Source: Albimonas sp963816545 (GTDB lineage: Bacteria > Pseudomonadota > Alphaproteobacteria > Rhodobacterales > Rhodobacteraceae). From it: DNA of 64,000 bases. The DNA is taken from contig CAWFLE010000020.1 of the NCBI GenBank assembly GCA_963816545.1, forward strand, positions 62,001-126,000, written 5' to 3'. Under the pieces are notes generated by a model. It had not been told where the DNA came from. It did no database searches and saw only the letters and a list, made by a program, of their open reading frames with translations. The position numbers and the translations under genes were made by a program. Below, piece after piece: positions 45,385 to 54,860 of the stretch; positions within the stretch are counted from its first letter, which is position 1; each line of letters opens with the position of its first letter.

Positions 45385-46833
45385 ATGCAAGACCCTGCTG
45401 CCCGTTCCCGGCTGCCGCTCTACCGCCACGCCATCGACTGGGAGTGGTTCGACCGGGAGTTCCCCGCCCCCGACATCTACGAAGAAACCGTCTTCAAATG
45501 GCCGGCAGAACGGGTGAGAGAACTTCAGAACCAGCGGTTTCTCAAGGTGATGGAGCGCGGCTGGAGCAACGCCTTCTATCGGGAGCGATGGTCCGCTGCG
45601 GGGCTCGAGCCGGGGGACGTCCGCTCGCTCGACGACATCGTGAAGCTGCCGATGTTCAACTCAGACGACATCAAGGACAGCCAGAAGGCCAACCCTCCCT
45701 ACGGCGACTTCACCGGAATAGACTTTCGCGCGGAGATGACCCGCAACCCGCTCAAGATACAGTCGAGCGGCGGTACCACCGGCAAGCCGCGGCCGACCAT
45801 GTTCGGCGCGCTGGAATGGGAGATGAACGGGCTTCAAGCGGCGCGGAGCCTCTACATTCAGGGCGCGCGACCTGGCCACGTGATGCAGATCCCGGCCACT
45901 TGCTCGCTGGCGAACCTGGCGTGGGTTCACTACACCGGTGCGCACAACTACCTCGGCGTCATGCCCATCACCACCGGGAGCGGGGTGGTCACCGCCAGCT
46001 TGCGGCAGGTGGAAATCGCGTTCGACCATGGCGTCGACATCATCATGAGCTTTCCCGAATACCTGACCCAGCTTGCGAAGGTGTCGCGCGACGAGTTCGG
46101 ACGAGACATCTCGGAACTCGGCCTCTCCTTTATCCCCAGCTACCTGGGGCCAGACACCGATGGGGGACTCCGACGCGAGCTGGAGTCTCTTTTCGGCTGT
46201 CCGGTGTATGACAACTACGGCACCAACGAGATCTCTCACGCTTCGTTCGAGGGGCCGGACAAGGACGGGCTCTATCTGATGGAGGATTGCATCTACCTGG
46301 AGGTTGTGGACACCGAGACGGGCGAGCCGGTCCCTCCGGGCCAGCCGGGAAACCTTGTCGCCACGTCGCTGTTCCGCGGCATTCCGCCGATCATCCGTTT
46401 CAACCTTCGCGACCTGGGACGGATCATCTCGGACGGCAAGCCGAGCGCACTGGGAAGCTCCTTCCGCCGGATGGATCATTTCCTTGGGCGCAGCGACGAC
46501 ATGGTCAAGATCCGCGGCAACAACATCTATCCCATGGGCTGCCTGAGCGCCGTGCGCAGCGATCCTCGCACTACGGGAGAGTGGCTGTGCATCGCGGACC
46601 GCACGGTTGAGGACCGCGTGATCCGCGACGTGCTGACCGTGGAGGTGGAGGTTCGCCGCGACGCGGGTGGGATCGAAGGCCTTCAGGAGCATCTGGAAAC
46701 ACGTCTCAAAGCGGACCTGGGCTTGAGGGTCGCCGTCGCGCTGGTCGAGGAGGGGGCGCTGGCGGAGAGAGCGAACCTGGGTCGGGAAGGAAAGCCCCGC
46801 AGGCTTCTCGATCGCCGCAAGGACAACGGCTGA
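45385..46833 (+). CDS. Phenylacetate-CoA ligase-like enzyme (PaaK family)
   Basis: A 482-residue AMP-forming ligase. The ATP-binding loop is QSSGGTTGKPRPTMFG (about 128-143); later landmarks are YDNYGTNEISHASFEGPD, IIRFNLRDLGRI and LGRSDDMVKIRGNNIYPMG, which in PaaK proteins introduces the mobile C-terminal domain. GGGAGGA lies eight bases before the ATG. It would activate a carboxylic acid, often aromatic, to its CoA thioester. Its neighbours (a second ligase, a dehydrogenase and a Liv-type importer) suggest a catabolic module; the substrate is unknown. Confidence 0.85.
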   Translation: MQDPAARSRLPLYRHAIDWEWFDREFPAPDIYEETVFKWPAERVRELQNQRFLKVMERGWSNAFYRERWSAAGLEPGDVRSLDDIVKLPMFNSDDIKDSQKANPPYGDFTGIDFRAEMTRNPLKIQSSGGTTGKPRPTMFGALEWEMNGLQAARSLYIQGARPGHVMQIPATCSLANLAWVHYTGAHNYLGVMPITTGSGVVTASLRQVEIAFDHGVDIIMSFPEYLTQLAKVSRDEFGRDISELGLSFIPSYLGPDTDGGLRRELESLFGCPVYDNYGTNEISHASFEGPDKDGLYLMEDCIYLEVVDTETGEPVPPGQPGNLVATSLFRGIPPIIRFNLRDLGRIISDGKPSALGSSFRRMDHFLGRSDDMVKIRGNNIYPMGCLSAVRSDPRTTGEWLCIADRTVEDRVIRDVLTVEVEVRRDAGGIEGLQEHLETRLKADLGLRVAVALVEEGALAERANLGREGKPRRLLDRRKDNG

Positions 46834-46903
46834 TCCGCCGAGATGGATGATGCTTCGGCTCGGGGGGCGTTCTCCGCCCGACGCCGGCTCGGCCCATGCA
46901 AAA

Positions 46904-46919
46904 ACGAACGGTAGTTAGA
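46904..46919. promoter_or_regulatory. Candidate operator upstream of the second CoA ligase
   Basis: ACGAACGGTAGTTAGA matches the site at 45307-45322 at 11 of 16 positions, with AACGGT followed two bases later by TTAGA in both. It lies about 70 bases before the start codon of the second ligase. The AAC and GTT arms are inverted around GGTA. Confidence 0.45.
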
Positions 46920-46990
46920 TTTTTCTGGTTTGCGCGGAAAGACTGTGTTCGAATTGACCTAACGGAGCTGCTCCTCGAAGGGCGGCCGAC

Positions 46991-48544
46991 ATGGAGGAAC
47001 GCCCCGTGCGCACGCTTGCCGAGAGCCTCGCCAGTTCGGCCAGGCTGTTGAGCGACCGACCGTTCATCGTCTCGGATGGAGGGGTGCTGACCTTCGCCGA
47101 GTTCGACCGCCGGGCTTCGCGGCTTGCCAACGTGCTGGCTTCGCTGGGGGCCGCGCCGGGGGACGTGATCGGTCTCTACCTTCCCAGCGTGCCGGCGCTG
47201 GCCGTCGGCTACTACGCCTGCCAGAAGATCGGAGCGGTGGCTGCGCCGATCAGCTCCATGAGCCGGGGGCGAGAACTGGAGGCGGTCATCGGGCGCACGG
47301 GCATGGCCATCCTGCTCACCGGCGCCGCCAACCTGCCCCTGGCGCGCGAGGCGCAGGCGAAGCTGGGGCGTCCTGCGTGCATCCTCGCCGTGGACGGGGC
47401 GCATGAAGGCGCGCTCGACGCCGAGGTTTTGATGGAAGGGGCTTCGGAGGACTTCGCGATCCATCCCGGTCAGCCCGGAGACGCGGCGGCCCTCTTCTTC
47501 ACCTCCGGCACCACCGGGGCGCCGAAGGGCGCGATCCAGACCCAAGGCAGCCTCTATGCCACGCTGCGAGACATGGCCGTTCATGGCCGGTTTCTTTGGG
47601 CGCAGGAAACGTTCATGTGTGCGCTGCCGATCTTCAACAACTTCGGCGCCACCTGCTTGCTGAACGGCGCGGTCTTTTCAGGCGCCACGCTCATCCTGCG
47701 CGAGCGGTGGGACACGGCCCAGGTGCTGGATGACATCACCCGGCATCGCGTCACCTACATCGCCGGGTCGCCCACCATGTTCCTCTATCTCCTGCGCGAA
47801 CACGACGCCGCGCGCCATGACCTCCGCTCCCTCAGGCTGGCGGTCACGGGCGGGGCGCCCGTCGCGCCGACCATCGTGGAGCAGGTCCAGCAGAAACTGG
47901 GCGCGCCGCTGGCGGAGGTCTACGGGGCTACGGAAGTTTCCGGCTACGTCACCGGCGAGCCGGCCGTGGGCGTGCGGCGGCGCGGCTCGGCCGGGCTTCC
48001 CATCGGGGGCGCCCGGATCGAGATCGTCGGCGACGACGGCGCGCCGCGCCCGACCGGGGAAGTCGGCGAGATCCGGGTATCGGGAGATGTGGTAGGCGGC
48101 GGCTACTGGAACGATCCGGAAACCACGAGCGCGAGCTTCACCCACCGGGGCTGGCTGAGCGGCGACCTCGGGCGCGTCGACGAGGATGGATACCTGTTCG
48201 TGGTGGACCGCAAGAAGGACGTGATCATCTCCGGCGGCTACAACATCTATCCGCTGGAGGTGGAAGACCTGCTCTACACCCATCCGGACGTGAGGGTCTG
48301 TGCGGTCATCGGTCTGCCCGATCCGGACAAGGGAGAGATCCCGGTGGCGGTGGTCATTCCCAACCCCGGCGGCGCCGTGGACAGCCAAGAGCTCATCGCC
48401 TTCTGCCGGCGCAACGTGTCCGCCTACAAGGCGCCGCGCCGCGTGTTGACGGTGGACGAGATGCCCCTTGGCCCGTCGGGAAAGATCTTGAAGCGCACCC
48501 TGCGCGACTGGGCGCGTGACGGCCGGCTGACGGAGATTGCGTGA
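46991..48544 (+). CDS. Acyl-CoA synthetase (AMP-binding enzyme family)
   Basis: A 517-residue ANL-superfamily ligase. The P-loop is LFFTSGTTGAPKGAIQT, the adenine region is AEVYGATEVSGYVTGEP, the hinge is HRGWLSGDLGRVDEDGYLF, the core after it is VVDRKKDVIISGGYNIYP, and the C-terminal catalytic Lys is in GPSGKILKRTLRD. It converts a carboxylic acid to the acyl-CoA. The stop overlaps the next gene's ATG by one base, so it heads the SDR and transporter genes. Substrate not determinable from the sequence. Confidence 0.9.
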   Translation: MEERPVRTLAESLASSARLLSDRPFIVSDGGVLTFAEFDRRASRLANVLASLGAAPGDVIGLYLPSVPALAVGYYACQKIGAVAAPISSMSRGRELEAVIGRTGMAILLTGAANLPLAREAQAKLGRPACILAVDGAHEGALDAEVLMEGASEDFAIHPGQPGDAAALFFTSGTTGAPKGAIQTQGSLYATLRDMAVHGRFLWAQETFMCALPIFNNFGATCLLNGAVFSGATLILRERWDTAQVLDDITRHRVTYIAGSPTMFLYLLREHDAARHDLRSLRLAVTGGAPVAPTIVEQVQQKLGAPLAEVYGATEVSGYVTGEPAVGVRRRGSAGLPIGGARIEIVGDDGAPRPTGEVGEIRVSGDVVGGGYWNDPETTSASFTHRGWLSGDLGRVDEDGYLFVVDRKKDVIISGGYNIYPLEVEDLLYTHPDVRVCAVIGLPDPDKGEIPVAVVIPNPGGAVDSQELIAFCRRNVSAYKAPRRVLTVDEMPLGPSGKILKRTLRDWARDGRLTEIA

Positions 48545-49306
48545 TGGCGGCCCGGCTCGAAGGCAAGACCGCCCTCATCACCGGCGCCGGCGGCCCCATG
48601 GGCCAAGCCATCGCCACCCGCTTCGCACGCGAGGGGGCTGCACTGGCTTTGGTGGACATATCAGGCGCCCGGCTCGCTGCGGCGGCCGAGGCGACTTCCG
48701 CCGCCGCGCCTGGCGTTCGGGTGGAGACGGTGCGCGCAAACGGAGTGGACGAGGGCGAGGCCCGAGCCGCAGCAAGGGAGATGGAAAGCGCGCTGGGCCG
48801 CGTGGACATTCTCGTCAACGTGGTGGGCGGCATAAAGGGCCCGCTCGTCGCCCCGATACTGGGCATGAGCGCCGAGCGGTTCGAACTCGACCTTCGACAT
48901 CAATCTCAAGGCGCTGTTCTGGATGGTGCAGGCGCTTGCGCCTGGGATGTTGAAGAGGAGCGAGGGGACCGTGCTCAACATCTCGTCGGTCACGTTCGCG
49001 GGCGACGTGGACCAGCCGGAATATGCGGCGGCCAAGGCCGCGGTCGCGTCGCTGACCCGCTCTCTTGCCATGGAGTTGGCGCCGGCCGTGACGGTCAACT
49101 GCATCGCGCCGGGCCTGATACGCACCTCGGTCGTGGACCGCGCAGCCCCGGAAATGGTGGCGAGCTACGTCGAACGTTCGCTGCTCAAGCGTCTGGGGCG
49201 TCCGGAAGACGTAGCCAACGCGGCGCTGTTTCTTACGAGCCCGGAGGCGGCCTTCATAACGGGCGCGATCCTGCCGGTATCAGGAGGGATCTGGCCGGCG
49301 CTGTGA
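48544..49306 (+). pseudogene. Short-chain dehydrogenase/reductase, one-base frameshift
   Basis: The N-terminal half has the cofactor motif TGAGGPMGQAIATRFAREGA and NVVGGIKGP; the C-terminal half, in another frame, has LNISSVTFAG, the catalytic YAAAK and VNCIAPGLIRTSVVDR. The break is around CC at 48891-48892: removing one C gives ERFELDFDINLKALFWMVQA and one protein of about 253 residues, the normal SDR length. It would oxidise or reduce a hydroxyl or keto group of the pathway intermediate. Start ATG at 48544, one base inside the ligase stop. Confidence 0.87.
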
Positions 49307-49384
49307 TTGCCGGCGGCGAAGCCCGGCGCAAGACCGGCTGCAAGAAGCCCAAGCGCAAATGACGACAACCTGGGAGGAAAGACC

Positions 49385-50587
49385 ATGAAGACGAGAAGCT
49401 TCCGAGCCGTCGTGGCGGGGGCCGCGCTGATGGCCCTCGGGCTGACGTCCCCGGGACAAGCGGAGGAGACGCTCAAGCTCGGGGTCTCCGCACCCATGTC
49501 CGGGGCCGCTGCTTCCTGGGGCCTCGGGTTCAAGTGGGCGGCCGAACAGGCCGCAGCGAAAATCAACGAGGAAGGCGGCATCAAGGTCGACGGCGAGACC
49601 TACATGCTGGAGGTCTTGACCTACGACAACCAGTACAACGCCACCGAGGGCGCGAAGGTGGCCCAGACGCTTCTGAACCGCGAGGGCGTGAAGTTCGTCG
49701 TCGGCAGTCTCGGCACCGCGCCGGTTCGCGCTCTGCAGGCCCTGTCCGAGCGACAGGGTGTGCTGCTGTTCACCACTGCTTGGGGCAAGAGCGTCAAGGG
49801 GCCGGACTTCCCGCTGACCTTCACGCAGATCAACACGCCGTCCGAGGTGCTGCCGCAGCTCTATGGTTACATCAAGGAGCAACATCCGGACGTGAAAACG
49901 GTCGTGATGATCAACCCCAACGACGCCACGGGCCAGGATACGGAGAAGGCGGCGCGCGTCGCTTGGAACGACGTGGGCGTCGAGGTGGTGGCCAGCGACT
50001 GGTACGAGCGCGGAACGACCGAGTTCCAGCCTATCGCCACCAAGATCGCCAACATCGATCCGGACGTCGTGGACCTGAGCACCGCCCCGCCTACGGACGC
50101 GGCCGCGATCCTCAAGGAGTTGTCGGTTCTGGGCTGGGACGGCGTGAAGTCGGTTTCGGCCGGCACCTCGGCTTCTGCCCTCGTCAAGACGGCCGGAGAC
50201 GCGGCCGAGGGCGTCTATATGGGGCTTGCGGCCGACTACAGCGGCGACGCCGCGACTCCCATTCAGCACGAGCTGAACGCTGGCGCCAAGGAGGCGCTGG
50301 GCGAGCCGCTTAACGTCATCACCATCGGCACGTGGGATGCGATCATGGCCCTGAAGGCTGCCGCGGAGAAGGCCGACAGTCTAGACCCGGAGGTGATCGC
50401 CAAGACGCTGCCGGAGATCGTGTTCGAGTCCTCTTACGGCCCGTCCACCTTCGGGGGCGCACAGGAATACGGCTCTCCGCAACAGATGCTGCTACCCACC
50501 ATCGTGACGCAGGTTCAGGGCGGCAAGATCGTGGAGGTCAAGCGGGTCACACCGCCGGAGCTCAACGAGAAGGTCCGCGCGAACTGA
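49385..50587 (+). CDS. Periplasmic binding protein of a branched-chain-amino-acid-type ABC transporter
   Basis: A 400-residue protein with a signal peptide (MKTRSFRAVVAGAALMALGL). The Peripla_BP_6 pattern is clear: KLGVSAPMSGAAASWGLGF, then AAAKINEEGGIKVDGETYML, VGSLGTAPVRALQALSERQG and SDWYERGTTEFQPIATKIA. GGGAGGAAAGACC precedes the ATG. In clusters with CoA ligases such proteins usually bind aromatic or dicarboxylic acids rather than leucine. Confidence 0.9.
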   Translation: MKTRSFRAVVAGAALMALGLTSPGQAEETLKLGVSAPMSGAAASWGLGFKWAAEQAAAKINEEGGIKVDGETYMLEVLTYDNQYNATEGAKVAQTLLNREGVKFVVGSLGTAPVRALQALSERQGVLLFTTAWGKSVKGPDFPLTFTQINTPSEVLPQLYGYIKEQHPDVKTVVMINPNDATGQDTEKAARVAWNDVGVEVVASDWYERGTTEFQPIATKIANIDPDVVDLSTAPPTDAAAILKELSVLGWDGVKSVSAGTSASALVKTAGDAAEGVYMGLAADYSGDAATPIQHELNAGAKEALGEPLNVITIGTWDAIMALKAAAEKADSLDPEVIAKTLPEIVFESSYGPSTFGGAQEYGSPQQMLLPTIVTQVQGGKIVEVKRVTPPELNEKVRAN

Positions 50588-50675
50588 GGTCTACCCGGAA
50601 CTACGGGGGACAGTTGCGCCGCACGGCGCGACGGTCCCTTCGGTGAGGTCGCAGGCAGCGGACAATGCCAGAACG

Positions 50676-51560
50676 ATGACGCTCTACATCCAGCTTCTGT
50701 TGAATACCCTTCAGATCGGGGCGGTCTACGTGCTGTTCGCGCTGGGGCTGACGCTGATCTTCGGGGTGATGAAGATCGTCAACTTCGCGCATGGCACGTT
50801 CTTCACGGCGGCGGCGCTGTCTGTATCGGCGGTCATGCCCTGGGGGATCACCGAATACGGGCTGTCCGTATGGGGGGCCTACACGGTCGCCTTCGCGGCG
50901 TCGCTGACGACCGTGTGCCTCATCGGCTTCGTGGTCTACCGCTTCGGCTTTCAGCGATTCCTGCGCGATCTGACCGGGTCCTTCATCCTGTCCATCGGCG
51001 TGATGCTGTTTCTCAACGGCGCCTTCCTGGCCATCTTCGGCGGTGCGCCGCGTGTGGTGCCGCATCTGGTGGAGGGCAACCTGACGGTCCTGGGGGCGTC
51101 GCTGACGCTGCAACGGCTGATGCTGATCGCGGCGGCGGTGGTGATCACCTGCGGGCTTTACCTGCTGATCCAGCGCACCAAGCTTGGGCTGAGCCTGCGG
51201 GCGGTGGCCGAGGATCAGGAGGCGGCGATGCTGCAGGGCATCCGTTACCGGCGCGTGGCGCTCTACGGCTTCCTGATAGGCGCCACGCTGGCCGCCTCCG
51301 CAGGCGCCATGATGGCGCCGCTGCACGCCGTCACCACCGTCATCGGGGACGAGTTCCTGATCAAGGCCTTCATCATCATCATCATAGGCGGTCTGGGCAG
51401 CGTGCCGGGCGCGATCCTCGGCGGGCTGCTGATCGCCCTGATCGAGAGCGTGGGCGGCTACTACTTCGACCCGTCCACGGCGACCATCGGCATGTTCGTC
51501 CTGGTCATGGCGGTGCTGCTGCTGCGGCCGGAAGGGATCATGGGCCATGCGGAGCGATAG
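50676..51560 (+). CDS. livH: Branched-chain-type ABC transporter permease LivH
   Basis: A 294-residue permease with about eight membrane helices. Family landmarks: ALGLTLIFGVMKIVNFAHGT near the N-terminus, ALRAVAEDQEAA-like sequence in LSLRAVAEDQEAAMLQGI, and IIIIIGGLGSVPGAILGGLL. I chose the ATG at 50676 (MTLYIQLLLN), where membrane helix one begins, over a GTG eleven codons upstream. Its end overlaps livM by 14 bases. Confidence 0.9.
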   Translation: MTLYIQLLLNTLQIGAVYVLFALGLTLIFGVMKIVNFAHGTFFTAAALSVSAVMPWGITEYGLSVWGAYTVAFAASLTTVCLIGFVVYRFGFQRFLRDLTGSFILSIGVMLFLNGAFLAIFGGAPRVVPHLVEGNLTVLGASLTLQRLMLIAAAVVITCGLYLLIQRTKLGLSLRAVAEDQEAAMLQGIRYRRVALYGFLIGATLAASAGAMMAPLHAVTTVIGDEFLIKAFIIIIIGGLGSVPGAILGGLLIALIESVGGYYFDPSTATIGMFVLVMAVLLLRPEGIMGHAER

Positions 51561-52503
51561 AGCTGGTCTTGGCCTGTGCATCGCCGTCGTGGCGGCGGCG
51601 GTGGCCTTCGCGCTGTTCAGCGACAGCCCGTACTACATACAGGTGACGGTCTGGATGTTCACCAATGCGCTGCTCGCCTCCAGCCTGCGCTTCGTGATGC
51701 TGATCGGAGAGCTCAACATCGCTACAGCCGCCTTTTTCGGCGTGGGGGCTTACGCCGTCGGGGTGGCGTCTTCGCTCTGGGGCTGGTCGTTCGTGCCCGC
51801 GCTGCTGCTCGCGCCCGCCATCGCTGCGGCGACAAGCGCGGCGTTCGGGTGGATCACGCTGCGCACGCGCGGCCCGTACTTCCTGCTGATCTCTTTCGCC
51901 TTCACCGAGATCGTGCGCCTGATCTATTCAAAGAGCGGCTCTGTCGGCGGAAACTCGGGCATGGTCGGCATCTTCCCGCCGCGGGCGCTGGACGACCTGT
52001 TCCCGGCCCTCGCCATCTTCATCATGGCGGCCTGCCTGTTCGCTCTCTACGCCGTGGAGCGTTCCGACATCGGCCGCATCTTCAAGGCGATCGCCGTGAA
52101 CGAGAACATCCCCCGCTCAGTCGGCCTGAACGTTACGGCGCTCAAGGTCCTGTGCGTGGTCATCGCCTCGGCCGTGGCAGGGCTGGGAGGCGGCTTGCAC
52201 GCCTATTCCAACAGCGTGATCACGCCGGGCGACTTCACGTTCTTCATCGCGGTGCTGGCGCTCGCCTATGTGAAGGTGGGGGGCGAGGACCACGCGCTGG
52301 GCCCCGTAGTAGGAGCGGCGCTGCTGACTGCTGCGGGACAATGGCTCGCGGGCGTCGGCGTTCAGGAGAATATCTTCTACGGCGCCATCATCGTCGCCGC
52401 GGTCCTGATGATGCCCAAGGGACTGCTGGGCGCGGTTCTGCACCTGGGCGGCGGCGTGCGGCGCGCAGGACGCGGCCCGGCGGCGAAGGTGGCCCAGCGA
52501 TGA
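51547..52503 (+). CDS. livM: Branched-chain-type ABC transporter permease LivM
   Basis: A 318-residue permease. Conserved segments include LIGELNIATAAFFGVGAYAV, LRTRGPYFLLISFAFTEIVR, GSVGGNSGMVGI and IFKAIAVNENIPRSVGLN. It forms the membrane channel with LivH. The stop overlaps the livG start codon (ATGA). Confidence 0.9.
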   Translation: MRSDRAGLGLCIAVVAAAVAFALFSDSPYYIQVTVWMFTNALLASSLRFVMLIGELNIATAAFFGVGAYAVGVASSLWGWSFVPALLLAPAIAAATSAAFGWITLRTRGPYFLLISFAFTEIVRLIYSKSGSVGGNSGMVGIFPPRALDDLFPALAIFIMAACLFALYAVERSDIGRIFKAIAVNENIPRSVGLNVTALKVLCVVIASAVAGLGGGLHAYSNSVITPGDFTFFIAVLALAYVKVGGEDHALGPVVGAALLTAAGQWLAGVGVQENIFYGAIIVAAVLMMPKGLLGAVLHLGGGVRRAGRGPAAKVAQR

Positions 52504-53258
52504 GCGGCTCGATTGCGGAAACTGGCGCGGGCGCAGCTGCGCCGATCCTGCGGGCTGAAGGGCTGGTGCGCCGGTTCGGCGGCCTGACGGCAGTGTCGGA
52601 CTTCAGCTTCGACCTGCGGCAGGGCGAGATCGTTGGCTTGATCGGGCCCAACGGCGCTGGGAAGAGCACCACGTTCAACATGCTCAGCGGCTTTCACCGC
52701 CCCTCGGCCGGGCGGCTGTGGTTCCTTGGCGAAGAGATCACCGGCCGAAGCGCGACCCGCATCAGCCGCATGGGACTGGTGCGGACCTTCCAGCACGAGA
52801 GCCTGCTGGCGGAGATGACGGTGCTCGACAACATCCTGGTGGCGGCGTCGCACCTGGTTCGCGGACACGCGGCGCGGCTGGCGCGCGCGCGCGAGTCGGC
52901 GCACCTGACAGGCTTGGAAGGCCATCTGGCGGAGAAGGCTGGTAATCTCCCCCACGGCAGTCAAAGGATGCTCAGCATCGCCATCGCACTCGCCACCCGC
53001 CCGAAGCTGTTGTGCCTGGATGAGCCGCTGACCGGCCTGCAGGGACAGGAAGTATCGGCGGCGCTGGATCTGTTCGAGATGATCCGAAGTGAACTGAACA
53101 TCTCTATCCTGCTGGTGGAGCACAACATGCGAGCGGTGATGCGGATCTGCGACCGCATTCTCGTGCTCGACCACGGGCGCCTGCTGGCGCAAGGCCGCCC
53201 GGAGGAGATCAGCCGGAACGAGGCGGTGATCGAAGCATATCTGGGCAAGAAGGCATGA
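52500..53258 (+). CDS. livG: Branched-chain-type ABC transporter ATPase LivG
   Basis: A 252-residue ATPase. Walker A is GPNGAGKST, the LivG signature appears as LPHGSQRMLSIAIAL, Walker B is LLCLDEPLTGL and the switch is LVEHNMRAVMRICDRILV. The FQHESLLAEMTVLDNILVA segment is typical of LivG. It starts at ATG 52500 overlapping livM and ends overlapping livF. Confidence 0.92.
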   Translation: MSGSIAETGAGAAAPILRAEGLVRRFGGLTAVSDFSFDLRQGEIVGLIGPNGAGKSTTFNMLSGFHRPSAGRLWFLGEEITGRSATRISRMGLVRTFQHESLLAEMTVLDNILVAASHLVRGHAARLARARESAHLTGLEGHLAEKAGNLPHGSQRMLSIAIALATRPKLLCLDEPLTGLQGQEVSAALDLFEMIRSELNISILLVEHNMRAVMRICDRILVLDHGRLLAQGRPEEISRNEAVIEAYLGKKA

Positions 53259-53977
53259 CCGCGCCCGAGACCGTTCTCTCGGTGCACGACGTCCGCTTCG
53301 CCTATGACGGCGTACCGGCGCTGGACGGCGTCGGACTGACGGTGGAGCGGGGGCGGATCACGACGCTCGTCGGCTCCAACGGCGCAGGAAAGACCACGCT
53401 GATGAAGACCATCGCCGGGCTCCTGCGGCCGCAGAGGGGCGTCATCCGCTTTCAGGACGAGGACATCACCGGCCTCTCGCCCGATCAGGTGGTGGCGCGG
53501 GGCGTGACGCTTGTACCCGAGGGTCGGCGCCTGTTTCCCAGCATGAGCGTTCGCGACAATCTCCGCACCGGCGCCTACACCCGCAGCGACGAGCGCAAGG
53601 TGCGCGCCGACTTCGAGAAGGTGGTCGCGTATTTTCCGGTTCTGGCGGACCGGCTGGGCGAACAGGCCCGCTCGCTCAGCGGCGGACAGCAGCAGATGCT
53701 TGCGGTCGGGCGCGCGCTGATGGCCGCGCCCAAGCTTCTGATGCTGGACGAGCCGTCCATCGGTCTCGCCCCCACAGTCGTCCAGACCATCGCGGAGATC
53801 GTGCGGGCCGTATCGCGCGAGGGCGTCGACATCCTGCTGGTGGAGCAGAACGCGCAGATGGCGCTGGAACTGGCCGAGAGGGCCTATGTACTGGAGAACG
53901 GCTCCGTCGTGCTGCAAGGCCCGAGCGAGGAGTTGATGCGGAGCGACCGGGTCCGCACGGCCTATTTGGGCCTGTGA
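53255..53977 (+). CDS. livF: Branched-chain-type ABC transporter ATPase LivF
   Basis: A 240-residue ATPase. Walker A is GSNGAGKTTLMKTIAGLL, the LivF-specific VPEGRRLFPSMSVRDNLRTG follows, the signature is LSGGQQQMLAVGRALM, Walker B is LLMLDEPSIGLAP and the switch is LVEQNAQMALELAERAYVLE. It completes the transporter. An IS66 element begins only 17 bases after its stop, so anything once co-transcribed downstream is cut off. Confidence 0.93.
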   Translation: MTAPETVLSVHDVRFAYDGVPALDGVGLTVERGRITTLVGSNGAGKTTLMKTIAGLLRPQRGVIRFQDEDITGLSPDQVVARGVTLVPEGRRLFPSMSVRDNLRTGAYTRSDERKVRADFEKVVAYFPVLADRLGEQARSLSGGQQQMLAVGRALMAAPKLLMLDEPSIGLAPTVVQTIAEIVRAVSREGVDILLVEQNAQMALELAERAYVLENGSVVLQGPSEELMRSDRVRTAYLGL

Positions 53978-54090
53978 CGGAGACGGGGCCACCGTAACCG
54001 CCCGGATTGGACCGCCTGCCGGCCTGTCTCCTGACGGGCTAAGACACGTGCATAGCGACGTCGTTTGCGACGTGTCTTGCCGGAGGGTTC

Positions 54091-54459
54091 ATGAGGGTCG
54101 AGGTGCTGGGGGCCGAGCGTCGGCGGCGTTGGAGAGACGACGAGAAGCTCTCCATTCTGGCTGCCGTGGGCGTGAATGGGGCGACGGTGACGGACGTCGC
54201 GCTTCGCCACGACGTTACGCGGTCGCAGATCTACGGCTGGCGGCGCGACCTGAAGCGCAAGGGGCGTCTGACGGCGGAGGCGCCGGTCCAGTTCATGGCG
54301 TTGCCGCCGGTGTCCCCTTCTCCGGCCTTGCAGGACGAGCGGGGCGGCTCGGAGGCCACGGTGGAGATCGTGCTTCGCAGTGGGCGGCGGCTGCGCGTTC
54401 CGGCCGATCTGGAGGAGGACGCTCTTCTGCGCCTGATCCGTGTGACGGAGGCGGCGTGA
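54091..54459 (+). CDS. IS66 accessory protein TnpA (second IS66)
   Basis: A 122-residue protein with a helix-turn-helix region (SILAAVGVNGATVTDVALRH, then SQIYGWRRDLKRKG), as in other TnpA proteins. It overlaps the next gene as GTGA. Confidence 0.82.
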   Translation: MRVEVLGAERRRRWRDDEKLSILAAVGVNGATVTDVALRHDVTRSQIYGWRRDLKRKGRLTAEAPVQFMALPPVSPSPALQDERGGSEATVEIVLRSGRRLRVPADLEEDALLRLIRVTEAA

Positions 54460-54803
54460 TCGGGCCCGGCACGGGGGTTCGGGTCTATCTCGCGTGCGGC
54501 GTGACCGACATGCGCAAGGGGATCGGCGGGCTGTCGGTCCTGGTTCAGGACGCGCTTCGCCAGAACCCGGCCGGAGGCGCGGTCTTCGCCTTCCGCGGCC
54601 GGCGCGGCGACCGGCTGAAGCTGCTCTACTGGGACGGTCAGGGCTTCTGCCTCTACTACAAGGTTCTTGAGCGCGGCCGCTTCCCATGGCCGACCGCGCA
54701 GGGCGGAGCGGCGCGTCTGACCTCGGCGCAGCTGGCGATGCTGTGGGAGGGTATCGACTGGCGGCGTCCCACTTGGGGCGCACCGCCGCGGCGAGCAGGT
54801 TGA
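54456..54803 (+). CDS. IS66 accessory protein TnpB (second IS66)
   Basis: A 115-residue protein starting at GTG 54456. It has YLACGVTDMRKGIGGLSVLV, FAFRGRRGDRLKLLYWDGQG and LERGRFPWP, the standard TnpB signature. It is only distantly similar to the TnpB at 40905, so this is a different IS66 subgroup. Confidence 0.88.
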   Translation: MIGPGTGVRVYLACGVTDMRKGIGGLSVLVQDALRQNPAGGAVFAFRGRRGDRLKLLYWDGQGFCLYYKVLERGRFPWPTAQGGAARLTSAQLAMLWEGIDWRRPTWGAPPRRAG

Positions 54804-54860
54804 AGGCCTCATCCGCCTTGATCCATTGGATATTCTTCCGGCGACGCAGTATGATCGGGC

